Shown: positions 34,782-48,400 of the stretch, piece by piece
Position numbering within the stretch: the first letter of the stretch is position 1
Layout of the letters: each line of letters opens with the position of its first letter
Assembly: GCF_018687715.1 (NCBI RefSeq)
Contig: NC_056762.1
Coordinates: forward strand, 37,528,864-37,592,863
DNA from: Carya illinoinensis
Taxonomy: Eukaryota > Streptophyta > Magnoliopsida > Fagales > Juglandaceae
Reading direction: 5' to 3'
DNA length: 64,000 nt
Position numbers and translations under genes: made by a program
Notes under the pieces: model-generated
What the model was told of the DNA's origin: nothing
Seen by the model: only the letters and a program-made list of their open reading frames with translations
Database searches by the model: none

Positions 34782-37354
34782 GGGGGGTTAGGTTTAGGGG
34801 TATAGCAGCCAAGTTAGGTAGCTAGCCCATATTATATACAATAAATACCCAATTTATTACTCTATTCTAAATTTGTTGTGATTTTACTCTAGAAAGAAAA
34901 TCATGAAATCATACCATGTTGGGGCCCGACAAATCATGATCATATCACTATATCAGAAACATTCTTAATGGAAAAGTTCTAAAACAATGTGATTATCATG
35001 AATTATCATATATATAATCACTAGTTTATGTGATGGAGAAGTTCCAAATTTATTTTTTTCAAAAATTATCTTAGTTTTTGGACAATTAAAACAATTATTT
35101 TCTGTCAACAAAATAGTAAGTCTATTTAACAAATTAAAATGATCTTCTTCTTTTTTTTGTGCATTTTCATTGAAGGAGTCCGTCTATATGTAATATATAA
35201 TGCCCTATAAGTACGACTGGTTTTAATAAAAGAAAAATTTTATTGTCAAACCGGTGCGTAGATTATAGAATATATTTAATAAAATATTTATGTGATATAA
35301 TTTAATTTAAAATATAAATTTTAAAATTTTAATTTTATAAATTAAATCTTATTACTTAAAATATATGAATGATATGTTTTAATTATATTGACTGACTTAT
35401 TATAAAATAACTCTTTAATGAAAAAGTAATATCATTTAAATAATGAGCAGTGACAGGGTTACAAACTTACATAAACCCAATCACAGCCTATTTACAATTC
35501 TTAATAAAAATATTATTTTTTTAAATATTTAAAGGCATCAAATCAAAATAAAAGGCAAACTAAAATTTTAGAAAATATATTATTTTAACTCATAGTTGTG
35601 TAAAAATTGTTAACAAGATAATTATGCACGACACCTGCAGAATTCTACACGTACTTAATTTAGTCCAAATGAGCTTCCGTTTGGAGTACGTCATAGATTC
35701 CCTTCTACCTACCGACGAGGAGATAAATCCAAGCAACCAGTTGATGGAACCCAACATAAAATCTAAACTCATAGATGGAAAATGCTAGCTAATTAATTGA
35801 ATATATGAGTTTACTCCCTCAATCTTATTTTTCATGTATTTTATTTAATTTTTTATTTTTTATTTATCTAATAATTAATAAAGTGATTATTAATAAAGTT
35901 GTGTATTTTTTTAATTTTTTCTTAATAATTAAGGATCTTTAAAAAATCTATAAAAGAAGAAACGAATAAAAAACTAAATTTTTTTTAATTAAACGCTGAC
36001 CGGCCCGCAGGGTCCCTGGGAGATTCGAAAGATGCCTGTGGACAAAGCACATGGTACTTTTTGAACATGGTACAGAGATGCTGCTCGCTTTTTGGACGAT
36101 TGAAAGGACAGGAGTAGTGTGTGATTTTCTTTTCAACTGAACATGACGAAGGTTTTTACCACCCAGGAATTATTGAATGTTCTGTATCCCCGTTAATGCC
36201 GATTCATTGAGGACAAAACAAGCTAGGCGATGTACGGCCCAAGCTAGGCTTGTACTAGTACATGAAGATTGGAATGTCACATTGTGAATGAATAAGATTG
36301 GGATGGAATACCGAATTAAAGAAGAAGCTTGTCCAATCTTCATGAACATTTGAGTTTTTGACACTGGCCACTTTCAAACCATCGGGCGCTCTGATATTAG
36401 ACTAATCGATCTGGTTAATATTCAGCAAGACTATAATACATTTAACACATTTTTTTCATATATAATTAAAGAGGACGGGACCACTTTCGACACAGAAATA
36501 CTATATATATTCAAATAGAAGACTGACAATTACAAAAAAACAAAAACAAAAACAGATTAAATCGCGATTTTTAGTTTGAAAGTACCATAAGTGCAAATGG
36601 CCGCCCATGATGTATGCATGCGGAAGACAGCAACAGTGTTTTTTGTTTTTATAACACAACTATAGGGTTGTGTTGTAATTAGGGTTTGTTTGCATGTGAT
36701 GTTAGTACATCACAGATACATGAACTTCGATCCTTCTTTGTATGCCGGGAAGTGCGGGGGAGTCAGAAAATAGAAAGCGGTTTCTTCTTCCATTATGGAC
36801 TGGCATGATTAATGATATCTAATTTGACGCAAGTGACCGTGTGAGCTGCGACAAAATGATAAAAAACATGCCCTGTAAATTACTTAGGAAAAAGTATACA
36901 TAATTTATGTTGCTTGATTAGCTAGCCATGAGCTGGTTAATTTGTTTCTATCTGCACTGAAGAAAATAAATGGCATCTCTACTCTAGCTAGCTAGCTACC
37001 TTCCTTCTTATCTGTCCCTTGCAAAACCAGCTCCTTTGATCCGAGAACCTAACATTCCTTGGTCAAATCGACCACCATGAAGTTTTTCCTTTTTTTTTTT
37101 TTTTTTTGGTTAAAGGCAAGTTTATAAATGAAAACGTAAACTTACACAGTTTATAATCTTAATACAAACAAACTCAGGGAATTAGAGGCGGATCTTTTCT
37201 ACAGTAAAAGTCCAACAAACTAGGTGGCATAGAGATAAGGGAGATGCTGCTATATAATTTGGTTGATATTGTCTACTGCACAATTGAATACGCACATTGA
37301 TTATAGTCTCGATGTATTTTCCTTAGGCTTCATTGCGCATATCAGATTAAATCG

Positions 37355-37355
<1 letters not shown>

Positions 37356-37390
<35 letters not shown>
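37356..37390. repeat. T homopolymer of about 35 bases
   Basis: An uninterrupted T run, compatible with the poly-A tail of a minus-strand retroposon, although no retroposon body was recognised beside it. Exact length is uncertain in any assembly. Confidence 0.85.
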
Positions 37391-37393
<3 letters not shown>

Positions 37394-40300
37394 GTTTATC
37401 ATGTTTTTGCTTGCAAGATCGATGTGGTAGCTAGGGATCATTGAGTATATATATATATAGTATGGGTTAGAAGACAATCAGTCTATCAGACGTACAATTA
37501 TGGTCTCCAGTATGGGCATATAATAAATTGCATGCTACAACAAACATTAAAATGAAGACAAAAAGTATCTGAACTTTTTAGCTTATCCATGGGGAATGAT
37601 CAGATCATTTTTTTTTTATTCCCTTCCTTTTGTCTCTGAGATCGAATCACTTATTTTGTTTGTTTTACTTATTTTTTTTTTAGTTTGATCCGAAGAGATC
37701 AAACTTGTTCTAATTTTATTAGTTTAGAACAAATTTACTAAATATATATATAGATATAAGTAGGTTTTGGGGAAACGGGAACAAAAATAACATAAAAATA
37801 AAAAGGCTATCATGATATTTATGTTGAGTAAATTTTTAAAGTGTGGAATTCTCGCTTACTCTTTTTAAAAAATAGTGGAGCATACCATTATCGTGCATTT
37901 GGATCCTACATTTGACTCATTTTTTAAAAGTACTGTATGATACTTACAAACTCTAACATCGTGCAAATAATTTCAAATTTATGTTTCTTAATTTTAGATT
38001 TTCTTCTACCAAGACGACATTTTATTGAGTAGAATACCAAAAAATAAAATAAAATTTATAAAATAAATCTAACATATCTTATTAAATTATATTAATTTAT
38101 AAATTTATTTTTAAAAAATTTTCGTAATCTCTTTTAAAAATAGTTCAATTCTTCAATAAGTTTTCAGGGCAAAAATAGTTGGAGGGTTTGTGATGTCAAT
38201 CCCGAGAGGATTACTAAGGGAACTTGGAAATAAATAGAGAGAAATGCTAGGTGGACCAATCGAAGCATCGATAGGTGCCTTTTTTTTTTTTTGTATTTTT
38301 ATATTTTTTTTCTTAAATGTTAAGAAATGTAATAAATTATTTTTTATTTTCTTAAATATTAAGAAATAGTTTTTTAATTTTTTAAAAAATAATTTTGGGA
38401 GTAATCGATACTTAATTCTATCGGTAGACCTCTATCGGTGGACCTCTCCGTAGAACTACCCATAAATAATTCCACTTAAATTATTTGAGTTGTTTAATTA
38501 ATTGAATTAACCATGTAAGAACAAAAGTAACGCTTTCGTCAGGTACAGGACTTGCTTTTGTGGTGCTTTGCTTTTGTCTTTTTGGACAATTATGCCTCAT
38601 TATCAAGTACCGTGATTTGGCTCCTATATAAAGGCTGCACCAACTTTCTATTTACATTATTATAAAGATTTAAGTTTTGTGTTTTTTTTTTAATAATATA
38701 TAAATATTAAATTTATAAATTAATGTGATTTAATATTATGCATGATATTATAAAATTAATTTTATTATAAAATATACTGTATATTATATATATATGAAGA
38801 CCTGTTGTACTTATCTATATATATTTTTAATAATTAAATAATATAATTTTATATCTTCAATTAAAATAAATAAATAAAAAAGGTCTTTGGATTTGGGCTT
38901 TGATCACCAACGATTTGTCTCTAGCTTAAAGAGTTGCAACACAGCACACGCGTACAATTGACCAAAGTAATGCGTTTGGCTCTATGAAATTGACCATGTG
39001 TTAAATAATTACGAGGGCTTTTCAAGGGTGACCATAAAGGACTCAATAATGAGGCTCCCAAATCCTACCAAGATGAGAGCTGTCGGATAGGAATTTTATT
39101 CTGAAGACCCCCCAACTTAAGAAAAAGAGGAATGCATGGGTATTTCTTTACCTAACAGGACTGTACGCTGACAACGTTTTCTCTCTTCACTTTTCAGTCT
39201 TACGCTTGCTAGTAAAGTGACCTTACTTTGGCCTCCAACTCGTTAAAATATAGGTAGGGCTAATCAATGGTGTAACAATAAATTATGAGTAAGGCCATAA
39301 ACACTATATCATTGTTTAACCATTAAGTTATTCTTAGATTATTATATTTCTACTGATGATTAATGTAAAAGTTTTATAATACTACATATATAGTTGACAA
39401 CTTGACAGATTGGGGTTCGTTTTGGATTGTTGTGTGGGGATAGTAAAAAGTGTTTAAATGGCCTCAAAAATATTTTAATGATAAAATTAGATTAGATTGT
39501 TCCATATTAAAGTATCTTTTAATTTTGAAAAAAAGTTTAAAAATTAAGAAAAAAACACCATTTTTCTTTAAAGTTGGTGTTTCCACTTAAACATATTTTT
39601 TCGAATAATATGGAACGTAGTTCCAATTTTAAAAAAGATCGTCAATGTGCAAAAATATCTATAAAATTTTAAAATAATTACAAATTTACCATTTGATATT
39701 TACAAATATAGCGTTACCATTTGATATTCAACCTCAAAACTATTTTTTTGTATTATTTCTAAACAAATGTAACATGTTTAAAAATATTTTAAATACATGA
39801 TTACCAAATAATAATTAACTTTTAATAGCAGAAAAAGATATATTACCAGCTACAATCCCAATCATGCATTAAAATGGTGTAATTTCTAATACTTCCTATA
39901 AAATAATTTTTATTTTATTTTATTAAAGACCTATAAAATAATATTGATAGCATAAAAGTCTTAACTTGCATTAATATTTTAAGGGTGAAAATGTTGCTGT
40001 AACTTTCAACTGTAGGCATAATAAGTTAATAATAGAATAAAGATTAAAAAATTAGCACTACCCATTTTTAAATTGAAATTAGCACGATTAATTTAATCAT
40101 TGCATGAGCCTAACTCAACAATTAGATTAGTTAAATGTCCCTTAATAATTGCTTTTAACTTGCCCCAATCGAATCAATCCAACTTAACTTATAATCTTGT
40201 AATTTGTTCTGAAACACGCATCTTACATTCAATCTTCTGTTTTCAACAGAGCTGTTCTTAGTCCTAATTTATCATTTCCCATCGTATTAATTGATTGCTT

Positions 40301-40920
40301 TGACTAAAAAAGAAATTATGAAAATTACGTAACATCTACTTATATAATTAGAAATAAAATAATATTAGATATACTCGTAAGCATCACATATTTATTTTAA
40401 AAAATATTAAAATTTACTATTAAAAAATTATTATTAATTTTATATAAATCTCATATATACTTGTTTTTTAACAAAAATTGTGCAACCTTTATCCTTCTAT
40501 AATTGCAAACGTCTATCTCTGTTAAAAGATAATATAATTGATACCATTAACGTCATTTTCCTTCCCATCCTTCCGAATCAATCTTTCCCACATCTCTGAA
40601 TGAGCGTAAAATAATTGGACAACAGGACAGATTCAATTTTCTCTCATTTAATTATTATAATTTTTTAAAATTTTTAATTTTTTTAAAATTTTTAAATCTT
40701 AAAACATTAATAATATTTAAAAATTATGTTTTAATAATAAATTTTTTAATTTTTAATTAAAATCAATTCATCAAATCTCAGTCTCCGAACAATGAATGAC
40801 GTCTAGGACTCTTCCATTGTTTTCATGGTGTCCAATGAAAATGATTCAATCAAGTAGGGGGGAAGTGGCCCACTGCATCTGTCTGGTTGAAATTTTCACC
40901 TCAGGACTGCTGCTACTGAA

Positions 40921-40987
40921 GATCCGCTTTATATAAAATCGAAAGAAAGGCTTCCACCTTCTCCCTCCTCTTGATCCCTTCCAAGGT
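40921..40987 (+). promoter_or_regulatory. PHT5 core promoter and first leader exon
   Basis: A TATATAAA box lies at about 40931-40938, and a CT-rich leader (CCACCTTCTCCCTCCTCTTG) follows about 20-30 bp later. It ends at a donor CCAAG|GTATTTCG near 40986. The start of transcription is inferred from the TATA position. Confidence 0.55.
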
Positions 40988-41007
40988 ATTTCGTGCATAC
41001 TTTCTTT

Positions 41008-41015
41008 GAATATTC
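41008..41015 (+). promoter_or_regulatory. P1BS-type PHR1 site GAATATTC near the PHT5 start
   Basis: GAATATTC fits the PHR1-binding consensus GNATATNC and is fully palindromic. It lies about 50 bp downstream of the inferred transcription start, in the first leader intron. An 8-bp degenerate motif occurs by chance fairly often in AT-rich DNA, so its position next to a phosphate gene is the main support. Confidence 0.4.
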
Positions 41016-41112
41016 AATTCCCTTTTGATTTCGAAAACGATTCCTCTGCTTCGTGAAAGATTATCTGTTTTCTTCTTGTTTCGGATTTCAGTTTTTTCCC
41101 TGCTGTTCTAGG

Positions 41113-41133
41113 TGTTCGTTGATGGTCATCTAA
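41113..41133 (+). promoter_or_regulatory. miR827 target site in the PHT5 5' leader
   Basis: The 21 bases contain GTTGATGGTCATCTAA, the exact complement of the miR827 5' portion, including seed and cleavage site. The whole site differs from full complementarity at one base near its 5' end (a C where T would pair with A). It lies in a leader exon that ends at the donor CACCTAG|GTAATG (41187/41188). Outside the Brassicaceae, miR827 is known to target SPX-MFS (PHT5) transcripts through the 5' leader, so site, gene and location agree. miR827 rises during phosphate starvation and would reduce vacuolar loading. Confidence 0.87.
41122..41133 (+). CDS. Three-codon upstream ORF inside the miR827 site
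   Basis: ATG GTC ATC TAA (Met-Val-Ile-stop) lies entirely within the miR827 site. It is the only ATG that I see in the predicted leader exon (about 41092-41187) and the leader part of the next exon (42436-42441). Translation of so short a frame is an inference. Any base change that kept miRNA pairing would also keep the uORF. Confidence 0.45.
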   Translation: MVI

Positions 41134-41390
41134 AAAAGTTTCGTTCCTTGAGCAGACTCGTGAGCGAGGTTTTCGAAACTCACCTAGGTAATGTATTTTC
41201 CACGATTGGATTCTTTGTTAATACAACGTGTTTGTTGGCTTTTGTCTACGTTTTCTTGGAATTCATGCTCTGGTTGGCGATGTAGAGAATAAAACGAAGA
41301 AGATGAGAGTTTTGATACCCTGTACATTCTGTGTTGCAAGTCAGCTCACTTTTTTTCTGAGTTTTTCGAAGCCGGAAAACGCAGAGTCTA

Positions 41391-42186
41391 CCAGTTGGAA
41401 CTAATTTTCGTTTGTTTTTTCCCTAGTTTTCTCGGCAGCCAAACCGAGTATCGACCGGAAACTTCCAAACGACGTTTTTGGAGCTGTTTGATGCAGTTCT
41501 GCACTTGAAAGGTCGCTCTTGGACACAATATTAACTTATCCCGTTTGTGATTAAAAAAAAAAAAAACCCTTTTTAGATTGAGATGAGTTATATTTTTATA
41601 AATAGAAATGAATTGAGATATGATAATAAGTTTTATGAAATTTATTTGAGATGAGTTTAGATGTGTTTGAATGTTAAAATGAATTTAGATATATTTATAA
41701 AAAGTTAAAAAAAATCATGGGTCTCACGTATAAAGATACGTTGAATTAAAAAAAAGTTTGTAGTTGAGATAAGTTGAGTTTTTTTATATATAGTAATGAA
41801 TTAAAATATAATAATAAGTTTTGTGGGATTTATTTAAAATAAATTTAGATATATTTAGATATTAAAATAAATTTATATGTATTTATAGAAAGTTGAAAAA
41901 GATTGTGAATCTCTCATGTGTAAAAATATGTTGAATTGAAAAAGATTGTGAGTCTTGCATGTAAAGAAGTTTTTAGTTAAAATAAATCTAGTGATTTGAG
42001 AGCTATATACTTAACGTAAAATTAGACTGATATCAATTTAATGGTTGGAACTAATTTTCGTTTGTGTTTTTCAGAGTTTTCTTTGTGGCCAAACATAGTA
42101 TCAAACGGAACTTCGAAACAACGTTTTTATTGCCGTTTGGTGCAGTTCTGAAGCTGAAAATATTTCTAAGCACAAAATTAACTATC
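41391..42186. repeat. Duplicated block inside the PHT5 leader intron
   Basis: About 150 bp starting GTTGGAACTAATTTTCGTTTG occurs at 41391-41540 and again at 42045-42186. Shared words are GGCAGCCAAACCGAGTATC / GTGGCCAAACATAGTATC, TTTGATGCAGTTCTG / TTTGGTGCAGTTCTG and AATATTAACTTA / AAAATTAACTA. Between them lie two further similar AT-rich units (GAGTTTAGATRTGTTTGAATGTTAAAAT type, at about 41580-41740 and 41765-41960). The intron has therefore grown by local duplication and repeat insertion. Confidence 0.7.
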
Positions 42187-42441
42187 GATGAGAACTTTTA
42201 TAGCAATATAACGCACAAAGTATTTTTGATAAGTAAACTTAAATAGGTTAAATATTGGTGATCGCGATGGGACTCGAACCCAACCCACAGTGTAAATTCT
42301 TTTGTTTTCTTCCCCCATTATCCTCTAATGCTGGAACAGTTCCTGATGCCAATATTCACCGAGAACGCAAGTTTCTGCTGTAAGCATTGCCTTCTAGTTT
42401 TCTTTTCACGTAAGTTTCCATTATTTTATTTGTAGTGAAAG

Positions 42442-45400
42442 ATGGTTGCCTTCGGGAAAAAGTTGAAGGAAAGACAGATCCAAGAATGGCAAGGGTACGT
42501 TTGAAATTAAATTATATGACTCTAGTTTGCGTTACTTAGGATTTAATTTATTTTGACTGCTTCATGAAAGTTTTCTCTGGCAAAATATGAAAAAGAAAAG
42601 GCTTAAATATTTTCTGGTTTTTAGTTGGCGACAAGCACTGCATGTTTGTAACTTTGTATTACTCTTTTCCGACGCTAGTGGCAAAGGGTTTTGATACGTC
42701 ATTATGGTATTAAATTATGAATAAGTCATGGTAGTAGGATAGGAGATCAGACATCAGTCATCTTGTCTAATGGCCCTTGCTATTCAAATTATTATTATTT
42801 TTTTTATTAGATGCCAATCTGTTTTGAGCACGTCAAATCTCATAGTTAGTAGGCGTATACACACAATTGATATAAAAAAGCGAAAGAAGAATCCTAATGT
42901 CTCACAACAGACTTACATGTCCACAGCATGTCTATGGTCCTATCTGCCAACATACTCTTGACAACTTCCTGAGGGCCTTTTCCTACAGAACCCTTATTGC
43001 TTTTCCCGTTGTTAAACATTCTATATCTATCTGAATTTGATATATTGCAGTGACTGAAACGTTGCTCCTGGCATTCTCTCTGAAAGGAGTTAGTGGCAGA
43101 AACCTACCCTTAGTATTTAACCAGTCCCTCATCTGAACCTGCAAACAAATTTGTGTAGCCCATTGCCAATTCCGTTTGTAAATTAAGCATCAAAAATGAA
43201 TTATACATTTTTTTTTTTTTTTTGCTGCCCACAGAACACACAAACCCGCGGGAATGATACCCCCACAATTAAAAGCTTGTTGGGAGTCCAATCTCCCTCA
43301 AATAATATCTTATAACATTTTAAAACTAATAAATAAGTGAAACTTGTTTGATTAGATTTTGTAGCTTAAGCGACTTCTATAAAGATTTTTGTCAAACCTT
43401 CCATTTAAAGGCAACCAAACAACATAATTTACACTGGCATGACATTACATCACATATTTGCTCAATGTACACGCCCATACAAAGCACACACTAATATAAG
43501 GTTGAGGGTTTCAAACCTGCTACTGAGTTTTACTTGAAGTTTTCATTTCATTGTTAGATCCCTGTCATAGATGCTCATAGTTTTATTTATTTCAGATATT
43601 ATATCAACTATAAACTCATGAAGAAAAAGTTAAAGCAATATGCTCAACAAATTGAAGTTGGGATACAAGATCGCCGGCATGTACTAAAGGACTTCTCAAG
43701 ATTGTTGGATAACCAGGTGCGCTATGTACCTGTTTCTCTTTGTGAAATTGAAAACATGTTATAAAAAAGCTGAAATGACGTATAATACATATCTGTACTT
43801 TGCTTATGTGTGTTAACTTTCTCTGTCATTCATAATTTGGTTATTGAATCACAGCCGCATTGTGTCAGACCGAGTGTACGTCAAAGTTCTAAGATGTCAT
43901 ATATTTTGTCAATGCTTATAGGTTTGTTAATTCAAGATACTTCCTTTACGCGTGGTCCTTATCATGCATCCACCTTTCCATTCTGCTCATTTAAACAATC
44001 CATTGAACATTAAGATAAGTGAGGGAACGTATGATGTTCCTGTAGATAAATTAGAGTGCTCTCGAACTCTTAGATATGTTATGAAACATATGATCTGATC
44101 TCTCATAAGGAGCTGCCCTTACATAGGGTAACGGAAGTTTATTTTCTTGATGGTTAGGTTACACTTTTGCATCTTTCTTACCCTTCTGGGAGAAAAAAGC
44201 TTGTATTAAAATATCGCCTCAAAGGGAGCATCCAAGATATTCAACCTATGTCTGGCAGTGGCTCTTGTGCATATGTACACTAATGTCTGTAAATATATGT
44301 AATACATGTATGTTATTGTATTGCTTGCCTAATGTATCTAGGAGCAGAAACCTTGCATGTGCAGTCATCAAGGGCGATTTAACTTTTGGTGTTCTTTTCT
44401 TTAATCTAGGTTAATCCTGAAATGTGTTTCAATTACTTTCCTGTAACTATTTCAGATCGAGAAGATTGTCCTTTTTCTGTTGGAACAACAAGGGCTACTT
44501 GCAAGCAGGCTAGCTATGCTTGATGAACAGAATAATACCCCACAGCAGCAACCTGAAATATCCCAAATATTAGAATTACGAGAAGCTTATAGAGCAGTGG
44601 GACAGGATCTGTTAAAGCTTCTCTTTTTTGTCGAGATAAATGCTATTGGTCTGCGGAAGATACTGAAGAAGTTTGATAAACGCTTTGGTTACAGCTTCAC
44701 TAATTCTTATGTCAAAACACGTGCAAATCATCCTTATTCTCAGCTGCAGCAAGTGTTCAAGCATGTGGTAATGTGTAAATGTTGGAGGCATCCTTTTTCT
44801 ATTATACATTTTAAAGGCTCTAAAAGACTTCTAAGAACTACTGTCCCTGGATGAATGGAACTTTACTGACAGATAATGGAAACCTGCAGGGAATAGGAGC
44901 TGTCGTGGGAGCCATATCACGCAATCTTCATGAACTTCAGGACCGTCAAGGAAGCTACTTATCAATATATGATCAACCTGCTCTTCCCCTCGAGGTTTCT
45001 GTTACATATACTCTAATGAAACCTGTTCAATTTCTCATGGTTTTCCCCTGTAGTCATTTCTCTTTCCCTGTTTTGTGCACGCAAACAAAGACACTGGGAA
45101 GAGGTCACAAGGCTGGTGATTTCCAATGGTATTTATTAGGTTTCATCTGCAGGATCCTGTCATTGATTCAATAAAAGCAGCCGTGGACAGGTTAACCCAC
45201 TCAACAAATTTCCTCAACTTTTTGGCGCAACATGCACTCATTATGCAAGACGAGCTACCTACTCCTGTTGAGGAGCAAGTTGATGATCAGAAATACCATT
45301 TTATGTCGCTTCTCTTAAACTTGGCGAACACATTTCTTTATATGGTCAATACCTATATTGTTGTCCCTACAGCAGATGACTACTCTTTGAGCCTTGGAGC

Positions 45401-48400
45401 TGCAGCAACAGTTTGTGGCATTGTGATTGGGGCAATGGCTGTTGCACAAGTCTTTTCTTCCGTGTATTTTAGTGCATGGTCAAATAAATCATACTTCAAA
45501 CCTCTTATATTTAGCAGTGTAGTTCTTTTTGTGGGAAACATCTTGTACGCATTGGCTTATGATCTTAATTCGATTGCAGTTCTTCTAATTGGGCGCCTTT
45601 TCTGTGGGTAAGTAGTCTTTTTCTTCTTCCTGTGTTATTGCTTGATGGAAATGACTGCATTCATGTGCTTTTTGTGCATATAAGTAAAACTATTTGGATC
45701 TCCACATGCTTTAGGCATCTCTTATTTACTTTATAATACCATTTTTTTAATTTAGAGGTCCACTTTAAAAACGATGACGTCGAAGCATAACTGTGACAAC
45801 TTATTAATTAAAAAACTCAGAAAAATCATAAATTAGCATGAGAAACGTATAATAATGTCATGTTTGTGTGTATTATCGCTAACACACACAAGAAATGGGC
45901 ATTCAAGGAAGATTTTCTCATGAAGATACAGCAACAAGATTTGTTCCTGCTCTGTTATAGAGGCACACCATATTTTTATAATGTCCAGTCACAAGAAACT
46001 AGAAACCATTTGCTGCTTGTAGAAGATACTAGAGGCTGTTTCTTTTGAGCTGACAGTACAACTATGTAATTTTCTGTGGTAAGAATTACAGATTATCTTA
46101 TTTATACCTCATATGTATTAATATAGCCATACTTTTCAAATTGCAGACTTGGTTCTGCCAGAGCTGTTAACCGGAGGTATATTAGTGATTGTGTACCACT
46201 AAAAATCCGAATGAAGGCATCGGCAGGTTTCGTTAGTGCCAGTGCTCTTGGAATGGCTTGTGGTCCTGCCCTAGCTGGCTTGCTTCAAACTAATTTCAAG
46301 ATCTACAAGCTTACTTTCAATCAAGAAACCCTACCTGGCTGGGTTATGGCTGTTGCTTGGCTAATATACTTAATTTGGGTTGGGATCTCATTTAAAGAAC
46401 CTTCTCGTGAAACTGAAGAACATCATTTACCACAGGAATCTAATGCTGGTATGTTCATTTATATGGTGTTTTTTTTTTTTCGTTCACATCTCAAGCATAT
46501 CCGATTCTATCCACATTATATAATTCATAGGCTGTAGATTGAAGTTCTCGCCGTTTAATTTAACTATTGTTATTTTTTCTTCTAGAAATTATTTTGTACT
46601 TTTGAAAAATTTTCAAAATTATTTATATTTTAGAAGAGATCATCAATCTGTCAATCATACTGGTGATATACATGCTGATCATTTTTGGAAGTGGTGACAA
46701 ACCAATCCACTGCAACTAACAGCGCAATTTCTGGAACACAGAACTCCGCCCAAAATTATATTGTTTGACAATGGTCTTCTCTTTTCAAAATGTTTAATTC
46801 CTATAGTGGCCTTTTAATGACAGAAGCAGCAGAGAATGATGCTGTTGAGAAAGGACTTAAACAACCATTGCTTACTAGTTCAGAAGACAAGCAACAAGAT
46901 GAAGATAGTGAGCAAGAATGTGATGAAAGTGAAGAAGTTTCTCCAGAATCTCACGGACCAGCTACTTCAATTCGATCAGCATATAGACTACTTACACCCT
47001 CTGTAAAGGTATATAAGTGACTTTTATACGAGTTTCTAAAAAATTAGTGAGTTAGATGTATGCCTTGGATGCCATCATTGACATGAAAAACAAATTTGTA
47101 GTTATGATAGTTCAGATGCTTTCTCAATTTATAGATCAGATGAGTTATCTAATCAGATTTTGCATTGTGCAACATAGCATTTTGTTCCTCATTCAGCATG
47201 TGAAGTGGAACCTCACCCTTGACTTTGCTCCTTACATTTACTTCCAAAATAAACATGAATCACTATTGACCTGCTGGTGATTAAACAATGTAGAACTTAC
47301 TCATTCATCTTCTGATCAGTGTTATGTATTTTATTGTCCAAGACAATGGACTGAGTTGAAAATCATTGAGAAGCTTTTCCTCCTGTAATTCTTTGCAATC
47401 TCATATTCTCTGCTAGAATTGTTTGGTTGGAGCTGAAACTCAAAGTAACTTTTCTACACAATCTCTAATTGAATTTCTATGTTTCATTCAGGTTCAGCTG
47501 TTGATATATTTCATGCTCAAATACGTGATGGAGATTTTAATTTCAGAATCAAGTGTTATTACCGCTTACTACTTTCAGTGGTCTACAAGCAGTGTGGCGA
47601 TTTTTCTTGCTTCTCTTGGCCTCACCGTTCTTCCAGTTAACATTGTTGTAGGACACTACATTTGCAATATGTTTGAAGACAGGTAGTAATTTAACAGTAG
47701 CTTGCTTTTGAACTCTATTTTCTATCGAGATGTGCTATAACCACAAAGAGATCCCACAAAAATAAACTCACAAGTTGACATAGCTTCATATGATCGTTAG
47801 ATCTACTTTACAATAAAAATAGTTTTACCATCTAATATATTATATCAAACTATGTCAATTTACTTTTGTAGAATATTGGTGTGGCTAAATTATTTCTCTT
47901 TTCTGTAGCATGTTCGGTATCTCTAGTATTTGCTTATCTTACCTTAGCACCTTCCCCCAAATGACAAAAGCATATAATCTGAAGTTTTGGATGTTTCTCA
48001 TAAACTTCTGATGCATTTATATTTTCATGAAACTGATCGCAGGCAAATTTTATTGGCGTCTGAAATTATAGTTTGCGTAGGCGTACTTCTGAGCTTCCAT
48101 ATTATAAATCCATACTCTGTGCCACAGTACGTCTGCTCTGGACTCATCCTGTTTGTTTCTGCTGAAGTACTTGAAGGTGAGATATTGTTCATACGTTCAA
48201 TTACCTTTTTGTTTATAATATATTGCGTGCGTATGAGAAGTAGTCGAACATTATTTGGGAAAGTGTACAGATCTTTCTGAAAATAACGTCCAATATATAA
48301 TCGCTTCCAAAATATTAAAATTACAATCGACCCATTATTCCGTTAGAAAGACAAAAGTATCCCTAAATTTCTTGAAAAGGCAAAAATACTCTGTTAAGGA

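Larger units (their letters stand above)
33480..40920. other. Long AT-rich spacer upstream of the phosphate transporter gene
   Basis: No gene is recognised over more than 7 kb. The contents I can name are a foldback at 34018-34205, a G homopolymer at 34751-34780, a T homopolymer at 37356-37390, a MITE-like block at 38240-38460 flanked by imperfect GGTGGACC/GGTCCACC words, and an AT-rich family-C element at about 40620-40790. Short frames near 35590-36364 have no family signature. Confidence 0.45.

Noticed and set aside
42262..42300. Minus-strand GGTTCGAGTCCC, resembling a tRNA T-arm or SINE B box
   Set aside because: No acceptor, D or anticodon arm can be built in the neighbouring 70 bases, and no A box was found at the right distance.
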